Positions 1 to 8,617 of a DNA stretch of 64,000 nt are shown piece by piece. The position numbers were made by a program, and so were the translations under genes. Numbering within the stretch: the first letter of the stretch is position 1; every line of letters begins with the position of its first letter. Source of the DNA: Stanieria sp. NIES-3757 (lineage in GTDB: Bacteria > Cyanobacteriota > Cyanobacteriia > Cyanobacteriales > Xenococcaceae); the NCBI GenBank assembly GCA_002355455.1, contig AP017375.1, forward strand, positions 186,001 through 250,000. Reading direction: 5' to 3'. The notes below the pieces were generated by a model. It saw only the letters and a list, made by a program, of their open reading frames with translations. It made no database searches and was not told the origin of the DNA.

Positions 1-350
1 GTTATTAATTCGCCTTTTTCATCAGTTAAATTCAAACTTTTAATTGTTTGTTGAACAACTGGTGCGGAACGAATTACTTCTGCTTCGGTGTCTACAGGAG
101 AGCCTTCAAATTTTAAAGTATCTAATCTGCCAATTCTTCCTCCAGCTTCAGTAACTAAGGCAGAACTAGGGTTTTCTTTAATAAATTTCAGTTTACCAAC
201 GGCTTCATACTTTTTTTGAGACAATAAAGCTAATAAAGCTGCAACTATAACTGTTATTAAAAAAACTCCTGTTGCTGGCACACTATGACGTTTTAAAATT
301 AGCCAATATTTTTGAAAATCGAGCTCTTCTGGCGGTGTTGGCATTTCCAT
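1..350 (-). CDS. Wzz-type polysaccharide chain-length determinant / BY-kinase N-terminus (partial)
   Basis: Only the first 116 codons lie in the window; the gene runs off the left edge. The start is the ATG at 350, giving MEMPTPPEELDFQKYW. One hydrophobic segment follows at about residues 26-45 (VPATGVFLITVIVAALLAL), then a periplasmic beginning with the family pattern of an AEVIRSAPVVQQTI stretch. This is the usual N-terminus of Wzz/Wzc/GumC proteins, inner-membrane proteins that set the chain length of exported polysaccharide. Whether a C-terminal tyrosine kinase domain follows cannot be seen. It lies 29 bp downstream of the GT4 glycosyltransferase gene on the same strand, so the two probably share an exopolysaccharide operon. 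Confidence 0.8.
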   Translation of the reverse strand, partial: MEMPTPPEELDFQKYWLILKRHSVPATGVFLITVIVAALLALLSQKKYEAVGKLKFIKENPSSALVTEAGGRIGRLDTLKFEGSPVDTEAEVIRSAPVVQQTIKSLNLTDEKGELI

Positions 351-379
351 AATAATATCTATAACCCTTTATTTAAAGT

Positions 380-1549
380 CTAATTCTTGCATATTTTTAT
401 CGCATCTTTGTAAAGTTTCGATAAAGAAATACTATATTTTTGAATGCTAAATGCAGCAACTTTATTTCTACCTGCCTGACTAATCTTTTCTCTTAAATCT
501 AGATTTTCTAGAAGAAATTCAATAGCTGTTTTAATTTGTTGGCTATTACCTGGTTCGACTAACCAACCTGTTTCAGTATGAACGATAACTTCTCCAATTC
601 CACCTACTGGTGTGCTAATTACTGGTATCGCCCAACTCATAGCTTCTAATAATGCCATTGGTAAACCTTCATTGTAAGAAGGTAACAAAAATAAATCTGT
701 TTGGGCTAACAATTGATTACGTTGTTCGCGATTTATCCAACCATAAAAATCGACTTTCTCTTCAATTCCCAACTTTTTAGCTAAGTCTAGAGTCTCATTA
801 ATCTCGCCACTACCTGCAATAATTAATTTTATTTTGTGACTTAATTCTGTTTTAATTAAAGCGATCGCCTTAAGTAGATCGTAGATTCCTTTACGTTGAT
901 TAATTTTACCTAGAAACAATAATTTAAACTCCTCATCGGGAGCTTTGGTAGGCAGATTTTGCGGAAAATCTACAGGATTATGAAGTACGACTACTTTTTG
1001 TTCTGGGATCTGACAATGAGAAATATAAAATCTTTTCCAGCTTTCAGACAAAACAATTAAATAAGTACTTTTTTGTAAAATCCAATTAAGAAATTTTCGG
1101 AGAATAGGTTTAAGTTGAGCATGAAAAGTATGAAACTCGGCTCCATGAGCATGAAGAATCACTGGTTTGTTAAATAACAAAGCAATTAAAACCAAAACTG
1201 AATTACGCCAAGCACTACCTCTTTCTGACAAATGAAGATGAAGCAAGTCTACTTTTTGTTGTAGAAGTAGCCAACTTAATTTCGCTATAGCTAAACAAAA
1301 TACCCTTAACGATTCTAACTTGGTCATGCGAGCGCCATTCCAAGTACTAATATGTTGAAATTTTATTTCTGGAGTAGCTGACTCTATAATTAAATTAGAT
1401 ACAGCACCCATTCCCCCTTGCTCTTGAAGACTAGGACCTAACATAATTATCCTAGTCGGTTGTATGTCTGGGGTAGCAGTTATGAAATTTTTTCGTTTGT
1501 CTGTTTGTTGACTACGAAAAGATTTTCCTAGTTTTGCAGATGTAATCAT
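380..1549 (-). CDS. Glycosyltransferase family 4 (GT-B fold)
   Basis: A 389-residue protein. The GT4 N-terminal domain begins at about residue 34 with IIMLGPSLQEQGGMGAV, the glycine-rich loop of GT-B enzymes. The C-terminal donor-binding domain has LLFLGKINQRKGIYDLLKA, then EGLPMALLEAMSWAIPV (the E-x7-E motif) and a GGIGEVI stretch. Such enzymes add a sugar from a nucleotide-sugar donor to a growing, lipid-linked polysaccharide at the cytoplasmic face of the membrane. The first 30 residues are basic and poorly conserved in style, so the true start could be slightly internal. It sits directly upstream of the chain-length gene at 1-350, which supports an extracellular polysaccharide role. The exact sugar and acceptor are unknown. 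Confidence 0.88.
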   Translation of the reverse strand: MITSAKLGKSFRSQQTDKRKNFITATPDIQPTRIIMLGPSLQEQGGMGAVSNLIIESATPEIKFQHISTWNGARMTKLESLRVFCLAIAKLSWLLLQQKVDLLHLHLSERGSAWRNSVLVLIALLFNKPVILHAHGAEFHTFHAQLKPILRKFLNWILQKSTYLIVLSESWKRFYISHCQIPEQKVVVLHNPVDFPQNLPTKAPDEEFKLLFLGKINQRKGIYDLLKAIALIKTELSHKIKLIIAGSGEINETLDLAKKLGIEEKVDFYGWINREQRNQLLAQTDLFLLPSYNEGLPMALLEAMSWAIPVISTPVGGIGEVIVHTETGWLVEPGNSQQIKTAIEFLLENLDLREKISQAGRNKVAAFSIQKYSISLSKLYKDAIKICKN

Positions 1550-1806
1550 TAGTATAAATATTTAGAGTGGTAGTTACATTTACTTACGTAATGCTTCAAC
1601 TTAAATTAATCGATTTACGTAAAAGTACATAATGACAATAATATTGGCATAAATGTAAATTTCAGGTGAAACAAGTTACTTCAAATATTCTCATAATAAA
1701 ATCTAATAACTTCTATTATTAATGTTTATCAATATTTTTTGAGAAGAGAAGTAGTTAACTCATAATTTCAAATATCTTAGTAATGCTTACGGAAAATTAA
1801 GAAAAA

Positions 1807-2685
1807 ATGTTTGTTCGACCTTGGTTCAAATTTTTCTGTTTTTGGTTACTAATTCCGATTGTTACTGGATGTAGTTCGACAACCGTTAATTCTGAAAAGC
1901 TCACTATTGGCGTGATTAGTTACGGAGAAGAAGCAGTATCAGTAGAAAAGTATCAGCAGTTGCAAGAATACTTAGCCAAAGAAACCAACTCAATTGTTGA
2001 ACTAGAACCGGCTTATAATGAATTACAGGCTCTAGAACAAATTAGAAGAAACAATTGGTCAATTGTTTTTGCTCCGCCAGGATTAGCAGCAGTCGCCATT
2101 GGTCAAGAAATGTATTTACCTATTTTCCCTTTAGCAAAGGTAAGTAGTTTAGAGCGATCGGTGTTTGTAGTTCCTGAAGACAGCCAAATCAATCAGATTA
2201 GTCAATTAGCGAATCAAATTGTTGCTTTAGGTCAACCAGGATCGGCAGCAGGCTATTATTTGCCTTTATACGACCTATATGGTTTAACTTTGGCAAAAAT
2301 AATTTTCGCTCCTACTCCCGAACAATTGCTTAACTTATTGGCTCAAGGAAAAGCAGCAGCAGGAGCTTTATCAGAAAACGAATTTGAACTTTATCGAAAT
2401 AAATTTAGCGGGACTAAGTTTCGAGTTTTTCGTACCAGTCGCTGGATTCCAGCCGGGGTAGTTTTAATTGGTCCTACCGTCGAGCGCAATCAGCAAGAGA
2501 ATATTAAAACAGTAATGAGTCAAGCTCCTTCAGAATTAGTTTCAGATGCAGGTTATGTTCTTGACGCAAAAATTCCCGATTATCAAGAATTTATAAAATT
2601 GGTCAATAAAGTACAACCAATCGAAACACAAGTCAATAAGCAGCCTGCTGTTTTAGTACTTCCTCAAAAAGCGAGTGGAAATTAA
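1807..2685 (+). CDS. PhnD-like substrate-binding lipoprotein
   Basis: A 292-residue protein with a lipoprotein signal: a short hydrophobic stretch ending in the lipobox LLIPIVTGCSS, with Cys22 as the predicted lipidation site. The rest fits the PhnD/TauT-like periplasmic binding proteins of phosphate, phosphite or phosphonate ABC transporters: LTIGVISYGEEAVSVEKYQ at the start of the mature protein, a central IRRNNWSIVFAPPG segment, and ALGQPGSAAGYYLP near the ligand pocket. No ABC ATPase or permease gene lies beside it. It is therefore either an orphan binding protein or a sensor-type relative. Ligand unassigned. The upstream 257-bp gap toward the divergent GT4 gene should hold its promoter. 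Confidence 0.75.
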   Translation: MFVRPWFKFFCFWLLIPIVTGCSSTTVNSEKLTIGVISYGEEAVSVEKYQQLQEYLAKETNSIVELEPAYNELQALEQIRRNNWSIVFAPPGLAAVAIGQEMYLPIFPLAKVSSLERSVFVVPEDSQINQISQLANQIVALGQPGSAAGYYLPLYDLYGLTLAKIIFAPTPEQLLNLLAQGKAAAGALSENEFELYRNKFSGTKFRVFRTSRWIPAGVVLIGPTVERNQQENIKTVMSQAPSELVSDAGYVLDAKIPDYQEFIKLVNKVQPIETQVNKQPAVLVLPQKASGN

Positions 2686-2973
2686 AATAATGAGTTGCAA
2701 CACTAAGGTTATTCTATAACAGCTAAAACCTATGTTGCATAATGATTTGCTTAAGAAATGTTATCTATTTTGCAAACTAAACTTTGTCGCTCATTGATCA
2801 GTAATTATTGCTGGCAATCAATTTTGTGCGGATCAATTCTGTCGAGTTCATTTTAGCGTTGTGGTAGTGCAACTTATTAGTAGCTGCACTGAAAATTTCA
2901 TTTCCAAGCATAATAGTTTGAATTTGATAGGATGTCTTTGACTGTATGGATTTGACTAGTATTTAAATTAACT

Positions 2974-4020
2974 ATGCAAAGAGCTATCTATCGAATTCTT
3001 GATACTAATTTAGACCGAGCTAGAGAAGGATTACGAATCATTGAAGAATGGTGTCGTTTAGGATTAAACAATGCGCAATTGGCAGAAGAATGCAAAAATA
3101 TGCGACAAGAGCTTGCCAAATGGCATACAGTTCAATTGCGCCAAGCTAGAGATACTCCTGGAGATGTAGGAACTGAGTTAACTCATCCTCAAGAAGAAAC
3201 TCGTGATGATATTGAACATCTGCTACGAGCTAATCTTTGTAGAACTCAAGAAGCATTAAGAGTAATTGAGGAATATAGTAAGCTCTACAAACCGCAGATG
3301 GGTATAACTGCTAAACAGATGCGATATCAAATTTATACTTTAGAAAGTAAATTATTAACTAATCGTCGTCGTCAACAACTTGAAAATGCCAATCTGTATT
3401 TAGTTACTTCTGCTTCAGAGCAAATTTTGGCAGTAGTCGATGCAGCACTGCAAGCAGGATTGACTTTAGTTCAGTATCGAGAAAAAACGGCTGATGATAC
3501 TTTGCGATTGGCTCAAGCTCAACAATTGTGTCAATTATGTCATCAGTATGGAGCGTTATTTCTAGTTAACGATCGCGTCGATTTAGCTTTGGCGGTCAAT
3601 GCTGATGGAGTTCATTTAGGACAACAGGATCTACCTATTGCTTTAGCTAGAGAAATTTTAGGTTCTCAAAAAATTATCGGTTGCTCGACAACTAATCCCG
3701 AAGAAATGGCTACAGCGATCGCAGAAGGAGCAGATTATATTGGTGTAGGACCTGTCTACGAAACTCCGACTAAACCGAATAAAACCGCAGCAGGTTTCGA
3801 TTATCTTCGTTATGCTGCAACTAATTCGACTATTCCCTGGTTTGCGATTGGGGGAATTGATTTAAATAATCTCAATGAGGTTTTACTGACTGGAGCGCAA
3901 CGAGTGGCAGTAGTTCGCGCTATCATGCAAGCAGAACAACCTGGTATGATTACTCGACAATTTCTCGCTCAGCTAGGTAGACAGCAAAGGCTTCTAGACC
4001 TAGGCACCAAATTGATTTAA
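2974..4020 (+). CDS. thiE: Thiamine phosphate synthase with N-terminal ThiD2 domain
   Basis: A 348-residue two-domain enzyme. Residues 1-130 match the ThiD2 family (IYRILDTNLDRAREGLRIIE near the start, then RTQEALRVIEEY as an internal echo), reported to act as a hydroxymethylpyrimidine-phosphate kinase. Residues 140-345 are ThiE, a TIM barrel joining HMP-PP and thiazole phosphate into thiamine phosphate. Visible ThiE motifs are LYLVTSA, QYREK, LVNDRVDLAL followed by DGVHLGQQDL, GVGPVYETPTK and WFAIGGID. The fusion is standard for cyanobacteria, where ThiE is about 340-350 residues against about 210 in E. coli. Four bases separate it from thiS, so they form one thiamine operon. I found no TPP riboswitch in the 288 bp upstream. 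Confidence 0.95.
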   Translation: MQRAIYRILDTNLDRAREGLRIIEEWCRLGLNNAQLAEECKNMRQELAKWHTVQLRQARDTPGDVGTELTHPQEETRDDIEHLLRANLCRTQEALRVIEEYSKLYKPQMGITAKQMRYQIYTLESKLLTNRRRQQLENANLYLVTSASEQILAVVDAALQAGLTLVQYREKTADDTLRLAQAQQLCQLCHQYGALFLVNDRVDLALAVNADGVHLGQQDLPIALAREILGSQKIIGCSTTNPEEMATAIAEGADYIGVGPVYETPTKPNKTAAGFDYLRYAATNSTIPWFAIGGIDLNNLNEVLLTGAQRVAVVRAIMQAEQPGMITRQFLAQLGRQQRLLDLGTKLI

Positions 4021-4024
4021 CTCT

Positions 4025-4246
4025 ATGTTTGATACCAATACCACAATCACTTTACAAATCAACGGCGAACCCTATAGTTGTTCTGCACTGATTAAATTAC
4101 CTGAGCTTCTTACTGAATTGGGTTTAAATCCCCGTCTCCTAGCAGTTGAATATAATGGCGAAATTATTCATCGTCAATATTGGTCGGCAACTCAATTACA
4201 ACATGGCGATCGCTTAGAAATCGTAACAATTGTTGGTGGTGGCTAA
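4025..4246 (+). CDS. thiS: Sulfur carrier protein ThiS
   Basis: A 73-residue beta-grasp protein. It begins with TITLQINGEPYSC, carries the ThiS-like LAVEYNGEIIHRQYW and GDRLEIVTIVGGG, and ends in the obligatory Gly-Gly. That tail is adenylated and then thiocarboxylated, and the sulfur is handed to thiazole synthase ThiG. Its start lies only 4 bp after the thiE stop, so translation is probably coupled. thiG and thiF are not in the window. The extra final glycine (GGG) is common in cyanobacterial ThiS. Confidence 0.95.
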   Translation: MFDTNTTITLQINGEPYSCSALIKLPELLTELGLNPRLLAVEYNGEIIHRQYWSATQLQHGDRLEIVTIVGGG

Positions 4247-4289
4247 CAATAAGTGAACAATTATTTAATAGTTAATCTTTTTTTTCAAT

Positions 4290-5246
4290 ATGAATCGTAT
4301 ACATCCAAAAAAAACTAAATTCTGGTTTAAATCTTTACTCGTCTTAGGATTAATTTGCACTCTAATCTTCGGTAGTGCTAACGAAGCCTTAGCAGCTCGT
4401 ACAGGAGGAAGAATTGGTGGGGGTTCTTTCCGTTCTCCCAGCCGTACTTACTCTCCTCCTTCAGGTGGTTATCGTTCTTCTCCTGGTTATGGTTATGGCT
4501 ATCCAGGTGGAGGAGGAATTGGTTTTCCCTTTTTACTACCTTTCTTTGGCTTTGGTGGCTTTGGTGGTTTATTTTCGATCCTGATCTTCATTGCGATCGC
4601 AAATTTTTTAGTCAGAAGTTTCACTAATGCTGGAGCGGGTGGTAGTGTAGGCTATAGCGATCCTACTCGCGTTTCCGTGGCTCAAGTACAAGTAGGGTTA
4701 CTCTCTAGTGCTAGAGAACTTCAGCAGGAATTAAATCAATTAGCTTTGACTGCTGATACTGGTTCGGCTGCTGGTCGTGCTACCGTATTGCAAGAGGCAG
4801 CTTTGGCTTTGTTACGTCATCCCGAATATTGGGTTTATGGTGCAACAGAATCTCAACAAACAAACATCGATACAGCCGAAGCTAAATTTAATCAGTTAGC
4901 TTTAACCGAACGCAGTAAATTTACTGAAGAAACTCTGTCTAATGTAGATAGTTTAATGCGTCGAGGTTATGAATCTTTGCCTGCTGGTGATGGGGAATTA
5001 AGCAACCAACTACAACAAGAATCAGGAGAATATATTATGGCTACTGTGATTGTTGGGGTAGAAGGTCGTTTAGAACTACCACAAATTAATGATTCTGAAG
5101 ATTTACGTCGAGCATTACAACAAATTGGTAGTATCGGAAGCGATCGCTTGTTAGCTGTTGAAGTGTTGTGGACTCCTCAAGCAGAGGGTGACACTCTTAG
5201 CACAAACGATATTTTGGCTAACTATCCTAATGTGAAGTTAGTTTAA
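4290..5246 (+). CDS. DUF1517 domain membrane protein
   Basis: A 318-residue protein. An N-terminal signal or anchor segment (LLVLGLICTLIFGSANEALA) is followed by a Gly/Ser/Tyr-rich stretch at about residues 36-75 with repeated YGYGYPGGGG-like units. A glycine/phenylalanine-rich hydrophobic segment follows (FGFGGFGGLFSILIFIAIA). Residues 125-318 are the DUF1517 domain, with SVAQVQVGLLSSARELQQEL and an LAVEVLWTPQ segment near the end. DUF1517 proteins are conserved in cyanobacteria and plastids, with no settled biochemical function. It starts 43 bp after thiS but need not belong to that operon. Confidence 0.85.
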   Translation: MNRIHPKKTKFWFKSLLVLGLICTLIFGSANEALAARTGGRIGGGSFRSPSRTYSPPSGGYRSSPGYGYGYPGGGGIGFPFLLPFFGFGGFGGLFSILIFIAIANFLVRSFTNAGAGGSVGYSDPTRVSVAQVQVGLLSSARELQQELNQLALTADTGSAAGRATVLQEAALALLRHPEYWVYGATESQQTNIDTAEAKFNQLALTERSKFTEETLSNVDSLMRRGYESLPAGDGELSNQLQQESGEYIMATVIVGVEGRLELPQINDSEDLRRALQQIGSIGSDRLLAVEVLWTPQAEGDTLSTNDILANYPNVKLV

Positions 5247-5267
5247 GCTATGTCCCTCGACTTTGTT

Positions 5268-5288
5268 GTCCGCCTTAATCAGGTGGAC
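5268..5288 (+). terminator. Hairpin just past the DUF1517 gene, possible terminator
   Basis: GTCCGCCT and AGGTGGAC form an 8-bp stem (one G-U) around a 5-nt loop, starting 22 bp after the stop codon. No U-tract follows, so termination is only suggested by position. Confidence 0.35.
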
Positions 5289-5383
5289 ACTTGCACAAGA
5301 GCTAAAGATATTATCAACAAGACTGAGACATGACTTTCAACCTCTAATTGAATTGATCGATTAAGAAGCCTATTTAAAGCATT

Positions 5384-5442
5384 AATGAGACTATTTTGAG
5401 ATTCGATACAACATAACTCAACTTCCAATAAATAGTCTCATT
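5384..5442. repeat. 13-bp perfect inverted repeat in an empty gap
   Basis: AATGAGACTATTT (5384-5396) is matched by its exact reverse complement AAATAGTCTCATT (5430-5442) across a 33-base spacer. No T-run follows on either strand, so it does not look like an intrinsic terminator. It could be a small mobile-element remnant, a protein-binding site or part of a structured RNA. Confidence 0.5.
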
Positions 5443-6073
5443 CTCTACAAAGTTTACAAGCAATTTAAGATAAATATTTTAATAAAAATTATCTGAGCAG
5501 GACACAGATTGAGTTAAAATAACTAAGCTTTTCTAATTGCTCCTATGTTCTGCTGGTAATATCCTCCAAGCATTGGTAGATAATTTTAAGCAAGATTGCC
5601 AGTATAAAACGAGCAATACTAAATCTAAGTTAAAAAGTCAAATAACTATTTAGGGTTGACGAGAATTGAGGGAGTGAATGCAAGCTCAGTCTTGTTAAGG
5701 TGGAGTACTGTTTACCGAACACTAGGGTTTTAATGTTTCGTTGTGTCTACTCTCTTAATAATAGAGTCGTTCAAATCACTCTTAAATCATCTCTATTTCC
5801 TCTCTTTTTCTTTTTAAGGTAACCACAGAGAAATGCTTGTTGCATAAAAAAAACTGTCTTGACCTAATAAGTGGAAAGAAAAAAACCGTAGGAGAAATAA
5901 AGATAATGGGAACTACTAAACACTTTCTCGCTTCTTTTTCATATCACCTTGACTGGTACTTTCTATATTCGATTTTTAACAGTACAGCAAGAATAGTTAT
6001 TGTAAGCGCACGCGCTTTCATGTTCGCTTGACGAAATTTAGACTTTTGATGTTTTGAGACAATTATTATTTTT
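5443..6073. other. Long gap without a convincing gene
   Basis: Together with 5247-5442 this is about 0.8 kb without a supported gene. Short open frames exist, for example one at 5837-6031, but they lack a ribosome binding site and recognisable protein character. A GC-richer stretch at about 5650-5740 stands out from the AT-rich surroundings and could be part of a non-coding RNA. I could not match it to any RNA family I know, and I see no tRNA fold. Confidence 0.4.
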
Positions 6074-6259
6074 ATGATGAAACTTATTAAAATTATTGGG
6101 ATTAATAACTGTACTCTAGTTGTTTATCAAACTTCCGAAGATTACTATTATCAATTTGCCATTATTGACAAAGAAGGAATTATTCTTGAGCCTGGAGATA
6201 TTTTTGCTACTTCAGAAGATGCTGAAGATGAAGGAAGAGAAATAATTAATTGTTTTTAA
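6074..6259 (+). CDS. Small hypothetical protein, 61 residues
   Basis: An acidic 61-residue protein, MMKLIKIIGINNCTLVVYQT followed by a YYYQFAIIDKEG segment and an EDAEDEGREIINCF tail. The alternating hydrophobic and charged pattern reads like a small alpha/beta fold, similar in style to short DUF proteins of cyanobacteria. I do not recognise the family. It stands alone, followed by about 150 bp of AT-rich sequence before the convergent gene at 6418-6846. No strong Shine-Dalgarno is visible. Its amino acid composition is protein-like, unlike that of the ORF just upstream. Confidence 0.55.
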   Translation: MMKLIKIIGINNCTLVVYQTSEDYYYQFAIIDKEGIILEPGDIFATSEDAEDEGREIINCF

Positions 6260-6417
6260 TTAACATCTAAAAGATTAATCAGCCAAACTTTAAGTGTTTA
6301 ATAGTTAAATCTTGTTTGATTTTCTCCAAATTTTGCTAGCTCTACAATTTGACCAAATTTTAAATTTTAAGTTTAGTAGAGCCATTCTTAGCTAGGAAAT
6401 TGTTTGCAGAAATGATT

Positions 6418-6846
6418 CTAAAAATTATTTTTGAGTGTTTGCAAACGTTCTTGTAGCCTAGTTAAATGTTGCTGATTAAGAATTGGCGATCGCGGTTGGG
6501 GTAACTCCGAATTTGGCCAACCTGGCATATCTTTACAAGGACATCCATCAGATGTAACACCCAAATTCATCATGGGAACAGGCATTCCACATCTAGCACA
6601 ATCAGGAATTTCCCAAATAGGAGAAAGTAATTCAGCGATAGTTTGAGATGTCCCTTCTAAATGCCAATTTTTGCCATCTTCTTGCAGAATTTGATGCCAA
6701 ATATTCTCAAACTGTGGTGAATATCGCTCTCCATTGATAACTGGTTGAGGAAAAAACTCTCGTTTAATTCCCTTATCTAAGATCAATTTTTGGCCTAACT
6801 GAATCCAGTAAGCAAGATAAACTTTAACTTCTTGTTTTGACGCCAT
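6418..6846 (-). CDS. Conserved cyanobacterial hypothetical protein with Cys motifs
   Basis: A 142-residue soluble protein beginning MASKQEVKVYLAYWIQLGQ. The middle has two Cys pairs, CARCGMPVPMMN and SDGCPCKDMPGWPNSELP, which could bind a metal or an iron-sulfur cluster. The C-terminal 25 residues look helical (LTRLQERLQTLKN). The pattern fits conserved uncharacterised cyanobacterial proteins; I know no tested function. It is transcribed toward cobU's 3' neighbour gap on the same strand, about 125 bp downstream of the cobU stop, so cotranscription with cobU is possible. Confidence 0.65.
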   Translation of the reverse strand: MASKQEVKVYLAYWIQLGQKLILDKGIKREFFPQPVINGERYSPQFENIWHQILQEDGKNWHLEGTSQTIAELLSPIWEIPDCARCGMPVPMMNLGVTSDGCPCKDMPGWPNSELPQPRSPILNQQHLTRLQERLQTLKNNF

Positions 6847-6970
6847 TACTTTCTATTTAGTTGACTAGCAACTATCCAAATTTGCTTATTTTTTTATCTC
6901 TTATTTTTAATTCTAGTATTTTGCAGTTAGTCTTTTAATCTTACATAGGATTTATCTTTTATCCTTCAGA

Positions 6971-7528
6971 TTATTTTAATGGTTGTCCTAGTTGAGTTAA
7001 ATTTAAAATCTGACCACCAACAACAAGATAGACGGTATCGGCAATACCACCAATTTGTCGTAAAAGATCGCCCAAGCGATCGCGAAAGAGTCTACCAGAT
7101 TCATAGGCAGGAACGACACCCCAACCTGTTTCTTCTCCTACCAAAATTATTTCAGCAGAAGTCGTAGTTAAACTACTAATTAAATTATTAGTAATTTCTG
7201 ACCAAATTGAAGCGTCTAAGTCCAATAAATTAGCAACCCAAGTTCCTAAAGAATCGATTAATAAGCAGTCAGAAGCTACAGCATTATTAATAACTGTTAC
7301 TAAATCTTTCGTTACTACTAAAGTTTGCCATTGTTGGGGTCTTCTAGATTGGTGTTTAGCAATTCGAGCTTGCCATTCTAGATCGGTAGAATCTACTATA
7401 GCAGTAGCAATATAAATTACAGATTTATTAGTTTGCTGTGCTAGTATTTCTGCCCATTCACTTTTTCCTGAACGAGAGGCTCCAGTTACTAAGATAACCC
7501 GCTGAGAACCTGCTTGAATCGAATTCAT
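6971..7528 (-). CDS. cobU: Adenosylcobinamide kinase / adenosylcobinamide-phosphate guanylyltransferase
   Basis: A 185-residue protein with the CobU/CobP layout. The Walker A loop is VILVTGASRSGKSEWAEILA at residues 11-30. A mid-protein ARIAKHQSRRPQQWQT carries the conserved His and Arg of the guanylyl-transfer site. DCLLIDSLGTWVANLL acts as a Walker B-like segment, and ILVGEETGWGVVP is followed by SGRLFRDRLG, both signature blocks. The enzyme phosphorylates adenosylcobinamide and then transfers GMP, giving AdoCbi-GDP in the nucleotide-loop assembly of cobalamin or pseudocobalamin. It is divergent from the GT2 gene at 7646. No other cobalamin genes and no cobalamin riboswitch are visible nearby. 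Confidence 0.95.
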   Translation of the reverse strand: MNSIQAGSQRVILVTGASRSGKSEWAEILAQQTNKSVIYIATAIVDSTDLEWQARIAKHQSRRPQQWQTLVVTKDLVTVINNAVASDCLLIDSLGTWVANLLDLDASIWSEITNNLISSLTTTSAEIILVGEETGWGVVPAYESGRLFRDRLGDLLRQIGGIADTVYLVVGGQILNLTQLGQPLK

Positions 7529-7645
7529 TAGCTAGAGTGATTGTGAGATAAACTTTGTTGTTTTTAATGAGTCAATGTTAACGTTGTTAGATGATACAGT
7601 AGTCGATTTTTAAATTTTTCTTTTATTATTGACATCTAAATAAAC

Positions 7646-8596
7646 ATGACCTATTCAACGAAAAAAGTTCCTGTCTCAGTTTTAATTCCTGCCAAAAACG
7701 AGGAACTCAATTTACCAGCTTGTTTAGAAAGTGTAGCTCAAGCTGACGAAATTTTTATTGTTGACTCTCAAAGTGACGATAGATCGAGTGAAATTGCCGA
7801 AACTTATGGAGCAAAAGTAGTTCAATTTAATTTTAATGGTCGTTGGCCGAAAAAGAAAAACTGGGCTTTAGAAAACTTACCTTTTCGTAATGATTGGGTT
7901 TTAATTGTAGATTGTGATGAAAGAATTACTCCTGAATTATGGACAGAAATAGCAACAGTAATTGAAACTTCTGAATGCGATGGTTATTATTTAAATCGCA
8001 AGGTATTTTTCTTGGGTAAATGGATTAGATATGGTGGTAAATATCCTGATTGGAATTTACGCTTATTTAAACATCGATTAGGTCGCTACGAAAACCTGAG
8101 TACCGAAGATATTCCTAATACTGGAGATAATGAAGTTCACGAACACGTAATTTTACAAGGAAAAGTTGGTTATCTCAAAGAAGATATGTTGCATATTGAC
8201 TTCCGAGATATTTATCAATGGTTAGCTAGACATAATCGCTATTCTAATTGGGAAGCAAGGGTTTATTACAATTTACTGACAGGCAAAAATGAAAGCGGAA
8301 CAATTGGTGCAAATTTATTTGGTGATGCTGTTCAACGGAAACGTTTTTTGAAAAAAATTTGGGTAAGATTACCTTTTAAACCTACATTAAGATTTATTCT
8401 TTTTTATATAATTCGTTTGGGTTTTCTTGACGGATTACCAGGCTATATTTATGCTCGTTTATTGAGTCAATACGAATATCAAATAGGCGTAAAACTTTAC
8501 GAACTGCAAAAATTTGGTGGGAAGCTTAATCGTGCTTCTAATTCATCAAAATTACCTACTCTAGAATCTTCTCCTGTAAAAACAGTCCAACTCTAA
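7646..8596 (+). CDS. Glycosyltransferase family 2
   Basis: A 316-residue GT-A protein. VSVLIPAKNEELNLPACLES opens the nucleotide-binding domain, DEIFIVDSQSDDRSSEIAE follows, and WVLIVDCDERITPELW gives the DxD-like metal site. The C-terminal half is hydrophobic with basic residues (LRFILFYIIRLGFLDGLPGY), as in the WaaE/KdtX-like GT2 group that works on membrane-bound acceptors. It lies 21 bp upstream of a WcaF-type acetyltransferase gene and the two are surely cotranscribed. The pair probably builds and acetylates a cell-surface polysaccharide. Sugar and acceptor are not known. Confidence 0.88.
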   Translation: MTYSTKKVPVSVLIPAKNEELNLPACLESVAQADEIFIVDSQSDDRSSEIAETYGAKVVQFNFNGRWPKKKNWALENLPFRNDWVLIVDCDERITPELWTEIATVIETSECDGYYLNRKVFFLGKWIRYGGKYPDWNLRLFKHRLGRYENLSTEDIPNTGDNEVHEHVILQGKVGYLKEDMLHIDFRDIYQWLARHNRYSNWEARVYYNLLTGKNESGTIGANLFGDAVQRKRFLKKIWVRLPFKPTLRFILFYIIRLGFLDGLPGYIYARLLSQYEYQIGVKLYELQKFGGKLNRASNSSKLPTLESSPVKTVQL

Positions 8597-8617
8597 AAAA
8601 TAATAAATTTATTTTCA

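Noticed and set aside
2686-2973. Possible TPP riboswitch upstream of thiE
   Set aside because: Neither CTGAGA nor the ACCTGA/GGATAATGCC-type blocks of the THI box occur; only a short AGTGCA/TGCACT hairpin is seen.
5755-5790. GTTCAAATC, like a tRNA T-loop
   Set aside because: The flanking bases pair as AGAGT/ACTCT around a 10-nt loop, not a 7-nt T-loop, and no acceptor, D or anticodon arms can be drawn.
5837-6031. A 64-codon plus-strand frame with a few hydrophobic residues
   Set aside because: It starts at a TTG-type position without ribosome binding site, its N-terminal half is lysine-rich low complexity, and nothing resembles a known protein.
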